From Micropruina glycogenica (GTDB lineage Bacteria > Actinomycetota > Actinomycetes > Propionibacteriales > Propionibacteriaceae), in assembly GCF_039524395.1 (NCBI RefSeq), contig NZ_BAAAGO010000001.1: DNA of 64,000 nucleotides; one strand, given 5' to 3'. The notes beneath the pieces are model-generated. The model was not told the DNA's origin. It did not search any database and was given only the letters and a program-made list of their open reading frames with translations. Within the stretch, counting starts at the first letter, position 1. Every line of letters begins with the position of its first letter. Shown here in pieces: positions 49,027 through 61,169 of the stretch. The translations under genes and the position numbers were made by a program.

Positions 49027-50529
49027 TCAAGCGGCGTGCGTGACCCGTCCCGCGCACACCGTCAGGGCGGCACGGGTGGCCCTCAGCGAAGCGGCGGCGG
49101 CTGCCGAGTCGTCGCTGAGCGCCAGAGGATCGTGGTCGAGCAGCACCACGTCGCCCACGCCGCCCGTGACCAGTCGGCGGCCGTCCACCGAAGCGGCCAG
49201 CGCCTCAGGCGCCGTCAACGACTGCTCGGCGTGCCATCCCGGCCGCTCGTCACCGCTGCGATGCACGGCCGTCGCGATCGCCAGCCATGGGTCGAGCGCG
49301 GCCACCGGGGCGTCCGAACCCAGCGCCAACTCGACGCCGGCGTTCAGCATCGTGCGTAGTGGAAAGGCGTTCGATGCCCGTTCGCCCCATACCCGCTCGG
49401 TGAGGTCGCGGTCGTCCAACAGGTGCGCAGGCTGCACACTCGCCCGCACTCCCAACTGGGCCAGCCGCCGTACGTCGCTCGGCGTGATCAGTTGTGCGTG
49501 CTCGATCGATCCCCGCGCGCCGCTCGCCGCGAAGGCGTCGATGGCCACCTCGTTGGCGCGGTCGCCGATGGCGTGCAGTGCCACCTGCAGCCCCGCGTCC
49601 TTGGCCCGCGACAGCAACTCACGCAGTTCGTCGAAGGCGTAGTTCGACTGGCCGCACGGGTGCTCGGGGGTGGCTGGACGATCGGAGTACGGCTCACGCG
49701 TCCACGCCGTACGACTGCCCAGAGACCCGTCGGAGATGATCTTCAACGGCCCCATCGTCGCCAGCCCGCCGGTGCCGGGCAACGCGTCACCCGTGCGAAG
49801 CCCCAGCCCGATCACCTCGTCGAGTTGGTGCGGGTAGACGCCCGCGCGCACCCGCACCGCGTCGGCACCGGCCGCGAACCTGGCCGGCCAGTCGAGAAAC
49901 GAGTTCTCGAACTCGAAATCGATCAGACCCGTCACCCCGATGGCCGCCAGAGCCGCCATCGGCTCGACGAAATCCGACGGCTCCGGCGCCGCGCCCGGCA
50001 GCTCGTCCAGTCGGCGCAGCAACTCGAACCACTCGTTCTCGCTCACCGGTCCAGACCGTCGCCGCACCCCCAGAAGGTCGAACGCCGCCGAGTTGAGCCA
50101 CCCGTTGTGCGCATCGCCCGACACCAGCGCCACCGCCCGGCCCCGGCTCACCGCGTCGAGTTCGGCAACGGTGCCGGGTCGCGGCCAGCCGGCCGAGCGG
50201 TAGCCGAAGCCCAGCAACGTCCGCCCCGAAGCGACGTTCTCGACGGCGCCGGCCACCGCGGCCAGCACGCCTTCTGCTCGCGTCGCTGAACCCAGCGGCA
50301 GCATGCGCCCGGTGCGCACCCATTGCGCGGCGTGCACGTGGGCGTCCCACAAACCGGGAATGGCCCAGCGGCCTTCGCCCTCGACCACCTCGAGTTCGGC
50401 ACTCGGCAACACGGGCCCGATCGCCTCGATGACCCCGGCCCGAATCGCCACGTCGATCGGCTCAGCCGACCCTTTCGAGCCGTCCAGATCGACCAGCCTG
50501 ACCCGCCGCAGCAGCACCGAACCCGTCAC
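49027..50529 (-). CDS. YtcJ-like amidohydrolase
   Basis: A 500-residue amidohydrolase family 3 protein. IPGLWDAHVHA is the HxH metal site, SGDAHNGWLNS, KIISDGSLGSRTAW, VALHAIGDRAN and GSDAPVAALDP complete the TIM-barrel active site. It may hydrolyse an amide or ester of unknown nature. GTG 50529 is divergent from the methyltransferase gene with only 18 bases between the starts, so both promoters must overlap. Confidence 0.92.
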   Translation of the reverse strand: MTGSVLLRRVRLVDLDGSKGSAEPIDVAIRAGVIEAIGPVLPSAELEVVEGEGRWAIPGLWDAHVHAAQWVRTGRMLPLGSATRAEGVLAAVAGAVENVASGRTLLGFGYRSAGWPRPGTVAELDAVSRGRAVALVSGDAHNGWLNSAAFDLLGVRRRSGPVSENEWFELLRRLDELPGAAPEPSDFVEPMAALAAIGVTGLIDFEFENSFLDWPARFAAGADAVRVRAGVYPHQLDEVIGLGLRTGDALPGTGGLATMGPLKIISDGSLGSRTAWTREPYSDRPATPEHPCGQSNYAFDELRELLSRAKDAGLQVALHAIGDRANEVAIDAFAASGARGSIEHAQLITPSDVRRLAQLGVRASVQPAHLLDDRDLTERVWGERASNAFPLRTMLNAGVELALGSDAPVAALDPWLAIATAVHRSGDERPGWHAEQSLTAPEALAASVDGRRLVTGGVGDVVLLDHDPLALSDDSAAAAASLRATRAALTVCAGRVTHAA

Positions 50530-50547
50530 CCGTGGAAGCCTAGTGCC

Positions 50548-52035
50548 GTGCTCGATCCAGACCTCGCCCGCGACCTGGCCGACCGGCTGCGCGACGCCGG
50601 CTACACCTACGACGGCGTCGCCGCCCGGCTCGGCCCCGAAGGCCTCGACGGGCTAGCGCGCAACTCGACCGTGCCGTCCGAAGCTGCTCTGCACGGCGCC
50701 CGCGACCCCCAGGCCACCCTGATTCGCGCGTTCGCGCTGCAACAGGTCGTCGAAGCCGACGCGTTGAAAGCCGTTCTGGGCCCGGCCGCCGACGCCCCTG
50801 AGCTGGTCGAACTCGACGGTGCTCGTGCTCGGGCCGCCGTCGAGCTGCGGCCCTACGACTTCGAGCATGCCGGGGGCACCCACAGCGGGTGGCTGGCGTC
50901 CGACCTCACCCCGACCCTGGACGGCCGGCTGGCCCGTCCCCGCGCCGACTTCGTGCTGGGCCTGTCGCCCGCCAGCATCACGCTGGCCCAGCTCACCATG
51001 CGCATGCCCGTCGACCGGGCCCTCGACCTGGGCGCCGGCTGCGGCGTTCAGGCGCTGCACCTGGCCACCCACGCAGCCCACGTGGTGGCCACCGACCTCA
51101 ACCCGCGTGCCTGCGCCATGAGCCAACTGACCGCCGCCCTCAACGACGTACAGGTCGACGTGCGGCAGGGCTCGCTCTACGAACCCGTCGACGCCGACAC
51201 TTTCGACCTGATCGTCACCAACCCGCCGTACGTGATGTCGCCGCCCACCGGCCGCCGCCTGGTGTACCGCGAGGGCGACCACACCGCCGACGGACTGATG
51301 CGCGCCGTGGTCACCGGCGCACCGACGCACCTCAACCCCGGTGGCGCCCTGCAGGTGCTCGGCAACTGGGCGATCACCGCCGATCAGCCCTGGCAAGACC
51401 GCCTCGCCGACTGGATCGCACCGACCGGATGCGACGCCATGGTGCTGCAGCGCGAACGCCTCGACCCTTACGAGTACATCGAACTGTGGCTGGCCGACGC
51501 CGGGCTGACCGGCACCCCCGAGTACGCCCCCCGCTACGCCGAATGGGCCGCCTACTTCACTCAGCTGGGCATCGTGGGCGTCGGCATGGGCTGGCTCACG
51601 CTTTACCACGAACAACGGGACGACCCGTCGCTCACCTTTGAGGAGTGGCCGCACCAGGTGCACCAACCGGTCGGCCCCGCCTTCGCGGCCCACCCGGCAG
51701 CACTGACCGCCGCCCGGCAGCCCGACGCGGCCCTACTGGCCGCCACCCTCGTGGTGGCCGACGACGTCACCCAAGAAACCCTCGGACGCCCCGGCGCCGC
51801 CGAACCCGACCACATCGTGTTGCGTCGCAGCACCGGCTTCGGGCGGGCCGCCGAGGTCGACACCGGCCTGGCCGCGGTGGTCGGGGCCTGCGACGGCGAC
51901 CTGCCGGTGGGGGTGCTGATCGGGGCCGTCGCCGACCTGCTCGACGTCGACGCGGACGCCCTGATCCCCGACCTGTTGCCCCGCCTGCGCCGGCTGATCG
52001 AGCAGGGCTATCTGGTGCCGACGGTCGGCCTCTGA
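50548..52035 (+). CDS. SAM-dependent methyltransferase with NPPY motif
   Basis: A 495-residue protein. The central small-domain methyltransferase shows DLGAGCGVQALHLAT, VVATDLNPRACAM and LIVTNPPYVMSP; NPPY points to methylation of a planar nitrogen (adenine, or Gln in PrmC-type enzymes). N-terminal (LDPDLARDLADRLRDAGYTY) and C-terminal domains match the actinobacterial DUF7059/DUF7782 architecture as I recall it. The substrate is unknown, possibly rRNA. GTG 50548 chosen; the frame extends upstream only as antisense of the amidohydrolase. Confidence 0.88.
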   Translation: MLDPDLARDLADRLRDAGYTYDGVAARLGPEGLDGLARNSTVPSEAALHGARDPQATLIRAFALQQVVEADALKAVLGPAADAPELVELDGARARAAVELRPYDFEHAGGTHSGWLASDLTPTLDGRLARPRADFVLGLSPASITLAQLTMRMPVDRALDLGAGCGVQALHLATHAAHVVATDLNPRACAMSQLTAALNDVQVDVRQGSLYEPVDADTFDLIVTNPPYVMSPPTGRRLVYREGDHTADGLMRAVVTGAPTHLNPGGALQVLGNWAITADQPWQDRLADWIAPTGCDAMVLQRERLDPYEYIELWLADAGLTGTPEYAPRYAEWAAYFTQLGIVGVGMGWLTLYHEQRDDPSLTFEEWPHQVHQPVGPAFAAHPAALTAARQPDAALLAATLVVADDVTQETLGRPGAAEPDHIVLRRSTGFGRAAEVDTGLAAVVGACDGDLPVGVLIGAVADLLDVDADALIPDLLPRLRRLIEQGYLVPTVGL

Positions 52036-52168
52036 GATCCCGGCGTGCGCCGGGATGACGCAGTGGGGCGCGTTGTTGGTGGAGCGTGTGGAGACCCCCG
52101 CCTGAGGTTTCGACACGCTCAACCAGCGAGTCGGCGGTTCTCTGAGATCCCGGCGTTCGCCGGGATCA
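52034..52168. repeat. Mixed palindromic repeats between methyltransferase and topA
   Basis: Two family B copies (GAGATCCCGGCGTGCGCCGG at 52034 and GAGATCCCGGCGTTCGCCGG at 52144, each with GGAT tails) flank one degenerate family A hairpin (52074-52126, GTTGGTGGAGCGTGTGGAGA and TTTCGACACGCTCAACCAGC). Confidence 0.85.
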
Positions 52169-52340
52169 CACAGTGGGTCCGTTGTTGGTGGTTCGGCGAG
52201 GGCGCGCGCCCACATGCCTGGGTAAATGCTGTGCAACGCGCAGGATTTGGCCCCTGGTGGTTGAGCCGCCGACCTTTGTGGCTACCATTCCCACCGGGGG
52301 GCCCTGCCCTCGAACCCTTAACCGCACTAGAGAGATATCC
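52036..52340. other. Intergenic region upstream of topA
   Basis: About 300 bases with the repeats at 52034-52168 and, further right, the candidate topA promoter (52261-52288). The open frame through this stretch has no start with a ribosome binding site. Confidence 0.6.
52261..52288 (+). promoter_or_regulatory. Candidate topA promoter
   Basis: TTGAGC (52261-52266) and TACCAT (52283-52288) with a 16-base spacer, 53 bases before the topA start. Confidence 0.45.
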
Positions 52341-55028
<2,688 letters not shown>

Positions 55029-55034
55029 TGGTCA

Positions 55035-56477
55035 ATGCCCGGCGGTGAGGTGCTGCGGTTCGACCTGCCCCCCACGGCGGCGGTCGCGAACCTGACCGGC
55101 GCGGCCACCGGCATTCGGCGCATGGTCGCCCGACCGCCCGCCGAGTCGACCGCCACCGTCATCGACACCGCCGACCACCGGCTGCTCGACTGGGGTATCG
55201 AGCTGTCACGCATCGTCGAAACCGGTCAGTGGGTGTTGCGCGCCCCCGGCTGGGTGCCGCCGCTGCAGGCCGAGACGGTCTCGCCCCAGGCCGAAGACGA
55301 GTTGCCGCCCGAATTGGCCGACGTGCTGGTGCCGTTTCGGCGGGGCGGCATTCTGGGCCCCAAACTCAAGGTCGAAACGCTGCGCCGCCGGTTCTCGCTG
55401 GCCGGCGACGACGGCGTGCCGTTCGGCGAACTCACCGACGAACGACACCGGGTACTGAGCCACGCCGGTCAGGTGACCTCGTACCGCGACGTCACCCTGC
55501 GCATTCCCGCCCCGAGTGTTGACCAGGTGCAGGCCATCACCGCCGCCTTCGTCGCCGCCGGCGGCACCGTGGTCGACGGCTTCGCCACGCTGGCGTCGCG
55601 GCTCGGGCTCGCGCACCAAAGCCAACGGCGCAGCGCGCTGTCGGCCAGGGCCCCGATCGAAGAGTTCGTGGCGGCCCAGTTCGAGTCGCGCTGGCGACGC
55701 CTGCTGCTGGCCGATCTCGCCGCGCGCACCGGCTCGGGCGACGACGCGGCGCTGCGCGAGGGCGTCCAGGCCGTGGGTGTCGAACTGGCCGGCTTGGAGC
55801 CCCTGCTGCAGTCGGCCTGGGTGCACGAGGCCGAGCAGCGTGCCGCGACCGCGGCCGAGTCGACCCGCCCCTTGCAGCACACCGTGCGCTGGCTGCGCCT
55901 GTTGGACGTCGTGGCGCAGGGCGCTACCGCTCCGCCGCTGGGACCGGTGGCCGGCCGCATCACCGGCCCGGTCTTGGCGCAGGAACTCGAGGCGTTGGTG
56001 CAGACGGTGCTCGACCAGTGCCGCACGCTCGCACCCTATTCGGACGACGCTCGCTGGGTGCGTGCCCGCCAGGTGACCGCCCGCGCCCTCGCCCTGAGCA
56101 CGCTGGCCAGGGACGTGTTCGGCAAGCCCGCCAAACAGTTGCGCAGGTGCCTCGAGCCGGTGGTGGACGCGCTGTCGGGCACGATCAGGCCCGACCCGGC
56201 GTCGCTGACCCGCGACTTGCACAACTTGAGCACCGCCGAGGTGTTCGAGGCCGGCCGCGCCTACGAACGCACGGTGCTGACCGTCGACTACGAACGGCAG
56301 AACTTCGTGCGTGACTGGCCGGCCTGGGGCGAGCGTGTGCGCGCACGGATGATCCGCCCCCGGGTGCCGCACGTACGTCCGACGCCGGTCGAGCCGTTGG
56401 TCGAGCCTGTCGAGACCCACGATCCGCCGGTCGAGCCCGTCGAGACCCCCGAGCCACCCCAGCGGGGGGCCCGGTGA
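55035..56477 (+). CDS. CYTH/CHAD-like protein
   Basis: A 480-residue protein. Residues 1-180 look like a divergent CYTH triphosphate-tunnel domain (TATVIDTADHRLLDWGIELS, GQWVLRAPGW, KVETLRRRF), and residues 200-440 form an alpha-helical, Arg-rich CHAD-like bundle (ESRWRRLLLADLA, HTVRWLRLLDVV, GKPAKQLRRCLEPVV). Both domains occur together in polyphosphate-related proteins, but key motifs are weak. The last 28 residues, with VEPLVEPVETHDPPVEPVET, are encoded by the dispersed GTCGAG repeat. ATG 55035 lies six bases after topA; the stop overlaps tmk. Confidence 0.65.
   Translation: MPGGEVLRFDLPPTAAVANLTGAATGIRRMVARPPAESTATVIDTADHRLLDWGIELSRIVETGQWVLRAPGWVPPLQAETVSPQAEDELPPELADVLVPFRRGGILGPKLKVETLRRRFSLAGDDGVPFGELTDERHRVLSHAGQVTSYRDVTLRIPAPSVDQVQAITAAFVAAGGTVVDGFATLASRLGLAHQSQRRSALSARAPIEEFVAAQFESRWRRLLLADLAARTGSGDDAALREGVQAVGVELAGLEPLLQSAWVHEAEQRAATAAESTRPLQHTVRWLRLLDVVAQGATAPPLGPVAGRITGPVLAQELEALVQTVLDQCRTLAPYSDDARWVRARQVTARALALSTLARDVFGKPAKQLRRCLEPVVDALSGTIRPDPASLTRDLHNLSTAEVFEAGRAYERTVLTVDYERQNFVRDWPAWGERVRARMIRPRVPHVRPTPVEPLVEPVETHDPPVEPVETPEPPQRGAR
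56394..56450. repeat. Two family A repeat units read in frame
   Basis: GGTCGAGCCTGTCGAGACCC and GGTCGAGCCCGTCGAGACCC lie side by side in the end of the CYTH/CHAD-like gene and encode the repeated peptide VEPVET. Confidence 0.85.
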
Positions 56478-57109
56478 CCGGCCTGTTCGTGGTGTTCGAA
56501 GGCGGCGACGGCGTCGGCAAGAGCACCCAGACCAAGCTGCTCGCCGAGTGGGCGACGGGCCAGGGGCTGGACGTCAGGGTCACGTTCGAACCGGGCGACA
56601 CCGCCGCGGGGCAGTTGATTCGGCGCATCGTGCTCGACCCCGCCACCGGCGAGCTCGACCCCCGCGCCGAGGCCCTGCTGTACGCCGCCGACAAGGCCCA
56701 TCACCTGTACGAGGTGGTGCGGCCGGCGCTGGCGCGCGGCGAACTGGTGATCTGCGACCGCTACGTCGACTCGATGCTGGCCTACCAGGGCGCCGGCCGG
56801 GTGCTCGATCTGGACGAGGTGGCCGGCATCGCCCGCTGGGCCACCGACGGACTGGTGCCCGACCTCACCGTGCTGCTCGACCTGGAGCCCGAGCACGCCG
56901 TCGGCGCCATCGCCGAACCCGACCGGCTCGAACAGGCCGGCGCCGACTTTCATCAGCGGGCGCGGCGGTTCTTTCTCGACCTCGCCGCCTCGGACCCGTC
57001 CCGCTACCTGGTGCTGCCGGCGCGCGACCCGATCGAACGCATCGCCGAGCAGGTGCGGCACCGCGTGCAGCAGGAGTTGTCGGCGCAAGCTGGCAAGATC
57101 GACCCGTGA
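56474..57109 (+). CDS. tmk: Thymidylate kinase
   Basis: A 211-residue dTMP kinase. The P-loop FEGGDGVGKSTQ (residues 8-19), the DR-x motif VICDRYVDSMLAYQGAGR and the DLTVLLDLEPE strand are typical; the LID Arg residues lie in DFHQRARRFF. It makes dTDP for DNA synthesis. GTG 56474 overlaps the previous stop, and its stop overlaps holB. Confidence 0.96.
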   Translation: MTGLFVVFEGGDGVGKSTQTKLLAEWATGQGLDVRVTFEPGDTAAGQLIRRIVLDPATGELDPRAEALLYAADKAHHLYEVVRPALARGELVICDRYVDSMLAYQGAGRVLDLDEVAGIARWATDGLVPDLTVLLDLEPEHAVGAIAEPDRLEQAGADFHQRARRFFLDLAASDPSRYLVLPARDPIERIAEQVRHRVQQELSAQAGKIDP

Positions 57110-58245
57110 GCGTGTGGGCCGACCTGGTGGGGCAGCAACGGGTGGTCGACGTGCTGCGCCGGGCCGTTGCCGGCGGGCCGCACGCCATGTCGCACGCGTG
57201 GCTGATCACCGGCCCGCCCGGCTCGGGGCGATCGAACGCTGCCCGTTCGTTCGCCGCCGCGTTGCAGTGCGAAAACGGTGGCTGCGGCACCTGCAACAAC
57301 TGCCGAACGGCGTTGTCGGGGGCCCATCCCGACGTCACCTTGGTGCGTACCGAGCAGCTCTCGATCGGCGTCGATGAGGTGCGCGAACTCGTTCGCCGCG
57401 CCGCCATGTCACCCAGGCTGGGCCGCTACCAGGTGCTGGTGGTCGAAGACGCCGACCGGGTCACCGAACGGGGCGCCGACGCACTGCTCAAGAGCATCGA
57501 AGAGCCGGCCCCGCGCACGGTCTGGTTGCTCTGCGCACCGACGCCGGACGACGTCGTGGTCACCATCAGGTCACGCTGCCGCGCCGTGCACCTGTCAACG
57601 CCCAGCAACGCCGCGGTGGCCGAGTTGCTGGTGCGGCGCGACGGGGTGCCGTCCGAGCTCGCGGCGTTCGCGGCACGGGTCGCGCAGGGGCACATCGGCC
57701 GGGCCCGCATGCTGGCTCGGCACGAACCCGCCCGCATTCGCCGGGCCGAACTGCTCAAGCTGCCCAGCCGGCTGGTCAGCCTGCCCGACTGCCTCACGGC
57801 GGCGGCCAATCTGGTCGAGGCCGCCGGCGAAGAGGCGGCCGCCACCACCACCGAACTCGACGCCCGCGAGCGGGCAGAACTGTCAGAGGCCCTCGGGTTC
57901 GGGGCCAAGGGCGCTCGCCCGCGCAACGCGCAGGCCGCCCTGCGCGAGCTCGAAGACCAGCAGAAGGCGCGCGCCAAGCGGCTGCAGCGTGACGCGCTCG
58001 ACCGGGTGCTCACCGAGCTCACCACGTACTACCGCGACGTGTTCTGCGTGCAGTCGGGGGCCACGAAAGACCTGATCAACGCCGAGTTGCGGCCCGAGAT
58101 CGAGGCCATGGCCGCACGCGATGCGCCCGAACGCACGTTGCGCCGCATCGACTCGATTCTCGAGTGCCGCACCGCACTGGAGGGCAACGTGGCCCCGCTG
58201 CTGGCCATGGAATCGCTGATGATCGGGCTGGCCGTCTCTGTGTGA
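57106..58245 (+). CDS. holB: DNA polymerase III subunit delta-prime
   Basis: A 379-residue AAA+ clamp-loader subunit. The N-terminus VWADLVGQQRVVDVLRRAV, altered P-loop GPPGSGRSNAA (Lys replaced by Arg, as expected for non-hydrolysing delta-prime), zinc-binding CGTCNNC and the SRC motif TIRSRCRAV identify it. It loads the sliding clamp with DnaX and HolA. GTG 57106 overlaps tmk by four bases. Rv3644c is the mycobacterial homologue at the same place. Confidence 0.96.
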   Translation: MSVWADLVGQQRVVDVLRRAVAGGPHAMSHAWLITGPPGSGRSNAARSFAAALQCENGGCGTCNNCRTALSGAHPDVTLVRTEQLSIGVDEVRELVRRAAMSPRLGRYQVLVVEDADRVTERGADALLKSIEEPAPRTVWLLCAPTPDDVVVTIRSRCRAVHLSTPSNAAVAELLVRRDGVPSELAAFAARVAQGHIGRARMLARHEPARIRRAELLKLPSRLVSLPDCLTAAANLVEAAGEEAAATTTELDARERAELSEALGFGAKGARPRNAQAALRELEDQQKARAKRLQRDALDRVLTELTTYYRDVFCVQSGATKDLINAELRPEIEAMAARDAPERTLRRIDSILECRTALEGNVAPLLAMESLMIGLAVSV

Positions 58246-58598
58246 GCTGAGCCGTCGGCCCTGGCGCTGCGGACGCCCTGGTGCGTGCTCAGTGTCGTTG
58301 GTTCGAGCCCGTCGAGATCCTGTTAGGTCGGTGGTCGAGCCTGTCGAGACCACTGTTGCGGCCACGGTTTCGACAAGCTCAACCAACGGGCCCGCTGCAG
58401 TGCTCTCAGTCGTTGGTCGAGCCTGTCGAGACCGCTCATGGCTAGGGGTTTCGACACGTTCAACCAACGGATGATGCGTGGATCCGTGAACTTCTAGCTG
58501 CGCGCGGACTCAGCAAGGATCAGCAGCGCTGCGTGTCGGTCGGCGGCGGGGCAGAGGCCGACAGGCACGATGGAACTCAACCCGTGCGGAGGAGAACC
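58246..58598. other. Repeat-rich intergenic region
   Basis: About 350 bases between holB and the DoxX gene. It holds two family A hairpins (58297-58387 and 58412-58468) and the GGAGGAG ribosome binding site of the next gene. No coding sequence is seen. Confidence 0.7.
58297..58468. repeat. Two family A hairpins
   Basis: GTTGGTCGAGCCTGTCGAGA at 58412 pairs with the GTTTCGACACGTTCAACCAA inverted arm ending 58468; an earlier unit (58297-58387) has GGTCGAGCCTGTCGAGACC and GTTTCGACAAGCTCAACC arms plus an extra half copy. Arms are about 20 bases with few mismatches. Confidence 0.85.
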
Positions 58599-59396
58599 AT
58601 GACCCACACCGTTGAAGACGAGCAGACCATGCACCAAGGTGGCGAACAGTCGCGCACGCCGCGGCTGCCCGAGCCGCCGAGCTTCGACGACAGTGCCGAC
58701 GAGCGCACCCGGGTGCAGCCCGCCGTTGCGGCTGCCGTCGAGGCCGACCCGCCCACGCAGCAACAGCCCGTCGTGCCCGACGACGCGATCTTCCGCGCGC
58801 AGAGCGTCAGCACCCCGAGCGAGTTGTCGCCCGAAGAGGCCAAATTGGCCGCCGAACGGGCGGCACGACGTGAGGCGCGTACGCAGGCGCTGGCGCAGCC
58901 CGACGTGCGCACGATCGCCACGCCCGAACCGGTGGTGGTCACCCGCCGCACCACAGACCGCTTTATCGGCGCGTTCGCCCTGTTCGGGCTGCGCCTGGTG
59001 GTGGCCGCGATCATGGCGATTCGTGGTCTTGAGATCGTCACCAACCTGCCCGCGGCAGAGGCGCTGTTCGCCACCACGATCATTCCCGAGCCCCGCATCA
59101 CGGCGATGGTCACCGGTGGTGCCGCCCTGGCGATCGCGGTTGCGCTCGTGTTCGGCCTGCTCACCCGCGTGGCCGGCCTGGGCGTGTTGTTGATCGCCAG
59201 CGGGGCGCTCGCCTTCGTGCAGTGGGGCTTCTGGAGCCCGTTCGTGCCCGGCCGCTCCGGTTTCATCGGCGAACTCGAACTGCTGCTCGCCGCCGTCGGA
59301 CTGGTGTTTCTCTGCGTCGGTGGAGGCGGGTTCAGCCTCGACCGCAGCTTCCGCAAGAGCCGCGAGAAGGACCGGCTGCTCGACCAGGGCCTGTGA
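58599..59396 (+). CDS. DoxX-family membrane protein
   Basis: A 265-residue protein. The first 120 residues are hydrophilic, rich in Glu, Pro and Gln; then four membrane segments follow (FGLRLVVAAIMAIRGLEIV, AMVTGGAALAIAVALVFGLL, GLGVLLIASGALAFVQWGFW, LELLLAAVGLVFLCVGGGG) in the DoxX arrangement, with RSFRKSREK at the end. Function unknown; DoxX proteins take part in thiol or quinone redox in some actinobacteria. ATG 58599 follows GGAGGAGAACC. Confidence 0.85.
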   Translation: MTHTVEDEQTMHQGGEQSRTPRLPEPPSFDDSADERTRVQPAVAAAVEADPPTQQQPVVPDDAIFRAQSVSTPSELSPEEAKLAAERAARREARTQALAQPDVRTIATPEPVVVTRRTTDRFIGAFALFGLRLVVAAIMAIRGLEIVTNLPAAEALFATTIIPEPRITAMVTGGAALAIAVALVFGLLTRVAGLGVLLIASGALAFVQWGFWSPFVPGRSGFIGELELLLAAVGLVFLCVGGGGFSLDRSFRKSREKDRLLDQGL

Positions 59397-59433
59397 GCCT
59401 GGCCCCCGTCCGGTTGTCGCGGTTGGCTAGATT

Positions 59434-61029
59434 GTGCGCGTGCGCACTCTTGGTCGCTGGGCGGTCGCAACGCTGGCGTTGGCGCTTCTGGCGGCCTGCG
59501 TGCCGCAACAGACGCCCAGCCCGTCCGCGCCCGCCCCGAGCCCGTCGGCCACCGCCGCGGTGCCGTCCGGCGAGGTGATCGACGTGTCGCTGGTGCCGAA
59601 CCTCGAGGTCGACCGGCCCACCTCGACCGACTCGAACGCTCAACCGGCGGGCTTCGAAGACGCGCCGAAGGGCGGCCTGGCCGGCTACACCAAACAGCAG
59701 CTCGACTGGAGCACCTGCGGCGGCAAGTACGAGTGCGCCGAGGTGTTGGCCCCGCTCGACTACGCCAACCCCGACGACCAGGCGATCACGTTGGCCCTGG
59801 CGAAGAAGGCCGCGACCAAGTCGCCCAAGCTCGGCACCCTGTTCGTCAACCCGGGCGGCCCCGGGGGGTCCGGACGCAACCTGGTCACCTACTTCGCCTC
59901 GACCGGCCTGGAGCAGTACGACATCGTGGGGTGGGACCCGCGCGGCACCAACGCCTCCACCCCGGTGAAGTGCTTCGACGACGAAGAGACCCAGGCGTTC
60001 ACCGAACTCGACAGCTCACCCGACGACCCCGCCGAAACCGAGGCGCTGATCGTCGGCACCTGGCAGTTCGCCCAGTCGTGCCGCGAGCACAGCGGCGCCC
60101 TGCTCGACCACATCTCGACCGTCGACACGGTGCGCGACCTCGACCTGCTGCGCCAACTGGTGGGCGATGAGAAGCTCACCTTTCTGGGGTACTCCTACGG
60201 CACCCAGATCGGCTCGTACTACGCCGACGTGTTTCCCCAACAGGTCGGACGCCTGGTGCTCGACGCCGCCGTCGACATCACCGACGACGACTCGGTGATT
60301 CAGGCCATGGGCTTCGACCTGGCGCTGGGCAACTTCGCGGCCTGGTGTGCGCGGCAGAAGTGCAGCCTCGGGTCGTCCAAACAGGCGGTGCTGAAAACGA
60401 TCACCGACTTCTTCGACGAACTCGACGCCACCCCGCTGAAGGTTGGCGACCGGCCGCTCACCCAGACCATCGCGGTGAGCGGTGTGGCCGCCTACCTGTA
60501 CGGGGGCATTCCGGCCTGGAGAACCCTGTCGAACGACCTCAAGTCGGCCCTGGCAGGCGACGGCACGCGGCTGCTCAAGGCGTCCGACCGGCTCAACGAC
60601 CGCAACGAAGACGGCACGTTCGGGTCGCTGTTCTACTCGTTCCCCGCGATCGGTTGTGCCGACGGCTACGACAAGGGCGTGGTCGAGGCCGAGCAACGCT
60701 GGGTGATCGATCAGCAGAAGGCGCCGATTTTCGGCACGTACTTCGGCCCCGGCTACACCTGCCCGCTGTGGACGGCGCGCAGCACGATTCAGTTCAAACC
60801 CACCGGCTCGGGCGCCGCGCCGATCGTGGTGGTGGGTGCCACCGGCGACCCGGCGACCCCGTACCAGAGCGCCGTCACCATGGCCAAGCAGCTCGAGTCG
60901 GGGGTGCTGGTCACCTACGCGGGCGAGGGGCACGGCACGTTCGGCGGCAAGTCCACCTGCGTCGACCGGTTGGTGATCGACTACCTGGTCAACGGCACCG
61001 TGCCCACCGACGGGGTCAAGTGCCAGTAG
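59434..61029 (+). CDS. Secreted alpha/beta-hydrolase, tripeptidyl-aminopeptidase-like lipoprotein
   Basis: A 531-residue lipoprotein with signal VATLALALLAAC (Cys about residue 22) and a Pro/Ser-rich linker. The hydrolase shows VNPGGPGGSG (oxyanion hole), IVGWDPRGTNAS, the nucleophile GYSYGTQIG, the acid in VVGATGDPATP and the His in GEGHGTFGG, with four extra Cys pairs. This is the SlpD/tripeptidyl aminopeptidase group of actinobacteria. It likely trims peptides at the cell surface. GTG 59434 or 59440 start. Confidence 0.93.
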   Translation: MRVRTLGRWAVATLALALLAACVPQQTPSPSAPAPSPSATAAVPSGEVIDVSLVPNLEVDRPTSTDSNAQPAGFEDAPKGGLAGYTKQQLDWSTCGGKYECAEVLAPLDYANPDDQAITLALAKKAATKSPKLGTLFVNPGGPGGSGRNLVTYFASTGLEQYDIVGWDPRGTNASTPVKCFDDEETQAFTELDSSPDDPAETEALIVGTWQFAQSCREHSGALLDHISTVDTVRDLDLLRQLVGDEKLTFLGYSYGTQIGSYYADVFPQQVGRLVLDAAVDITDDDSVIQAMGFDLALGNFAAWCARQKCSLGSSKQAVLKTITDFFDELDATPLKVGDRPLTQTIAVSGVAAYLYGGIPAWRTLSNDLKSALAGDGTRLLKASDRLNDRNEDGTFGSLFYSFPAIGCADGYDKGVVEAEQRWVIDQQKAPIFGTYFGPGYTCPLWTARSTIQFKPTGSGAAPIVVVGATGDPATPYQSAVTMAKQLESGVLVTYAGEGHGTFGGKSTCVDRLVIDYLVNGTVPTDGVKCQ

Positions 61030-61093
61030 GCCGCCGAATCGCGTCGGTGCTGAGGCCTGCCCTATAGTTGGACGGCGCCGGTGCGTCCGGCAG

Positions 61094-61169
61094 GCCGCCT
61101 TAGCTCAGTTGGCAGAGCGATTCACTCGTAATGAATAGGTCTGGGGTTCGACTCCCCAAGGCGGCTCCA
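61094..61169 (+). tRNA. tRNA-Thr (anticodon CGT)
   Basis: A complete 76-base tRNA with encoded CCA. Acceptor GCCGCCT pairs with AGGCGGC, the D-arm has AGCTCAGTTGGCAGAGC, the anticodon arm ATTCA-CTCGTAA-TGAAT gives CGT, and the T-arm has GGGTTCGACTC. Confidence 0.96.
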
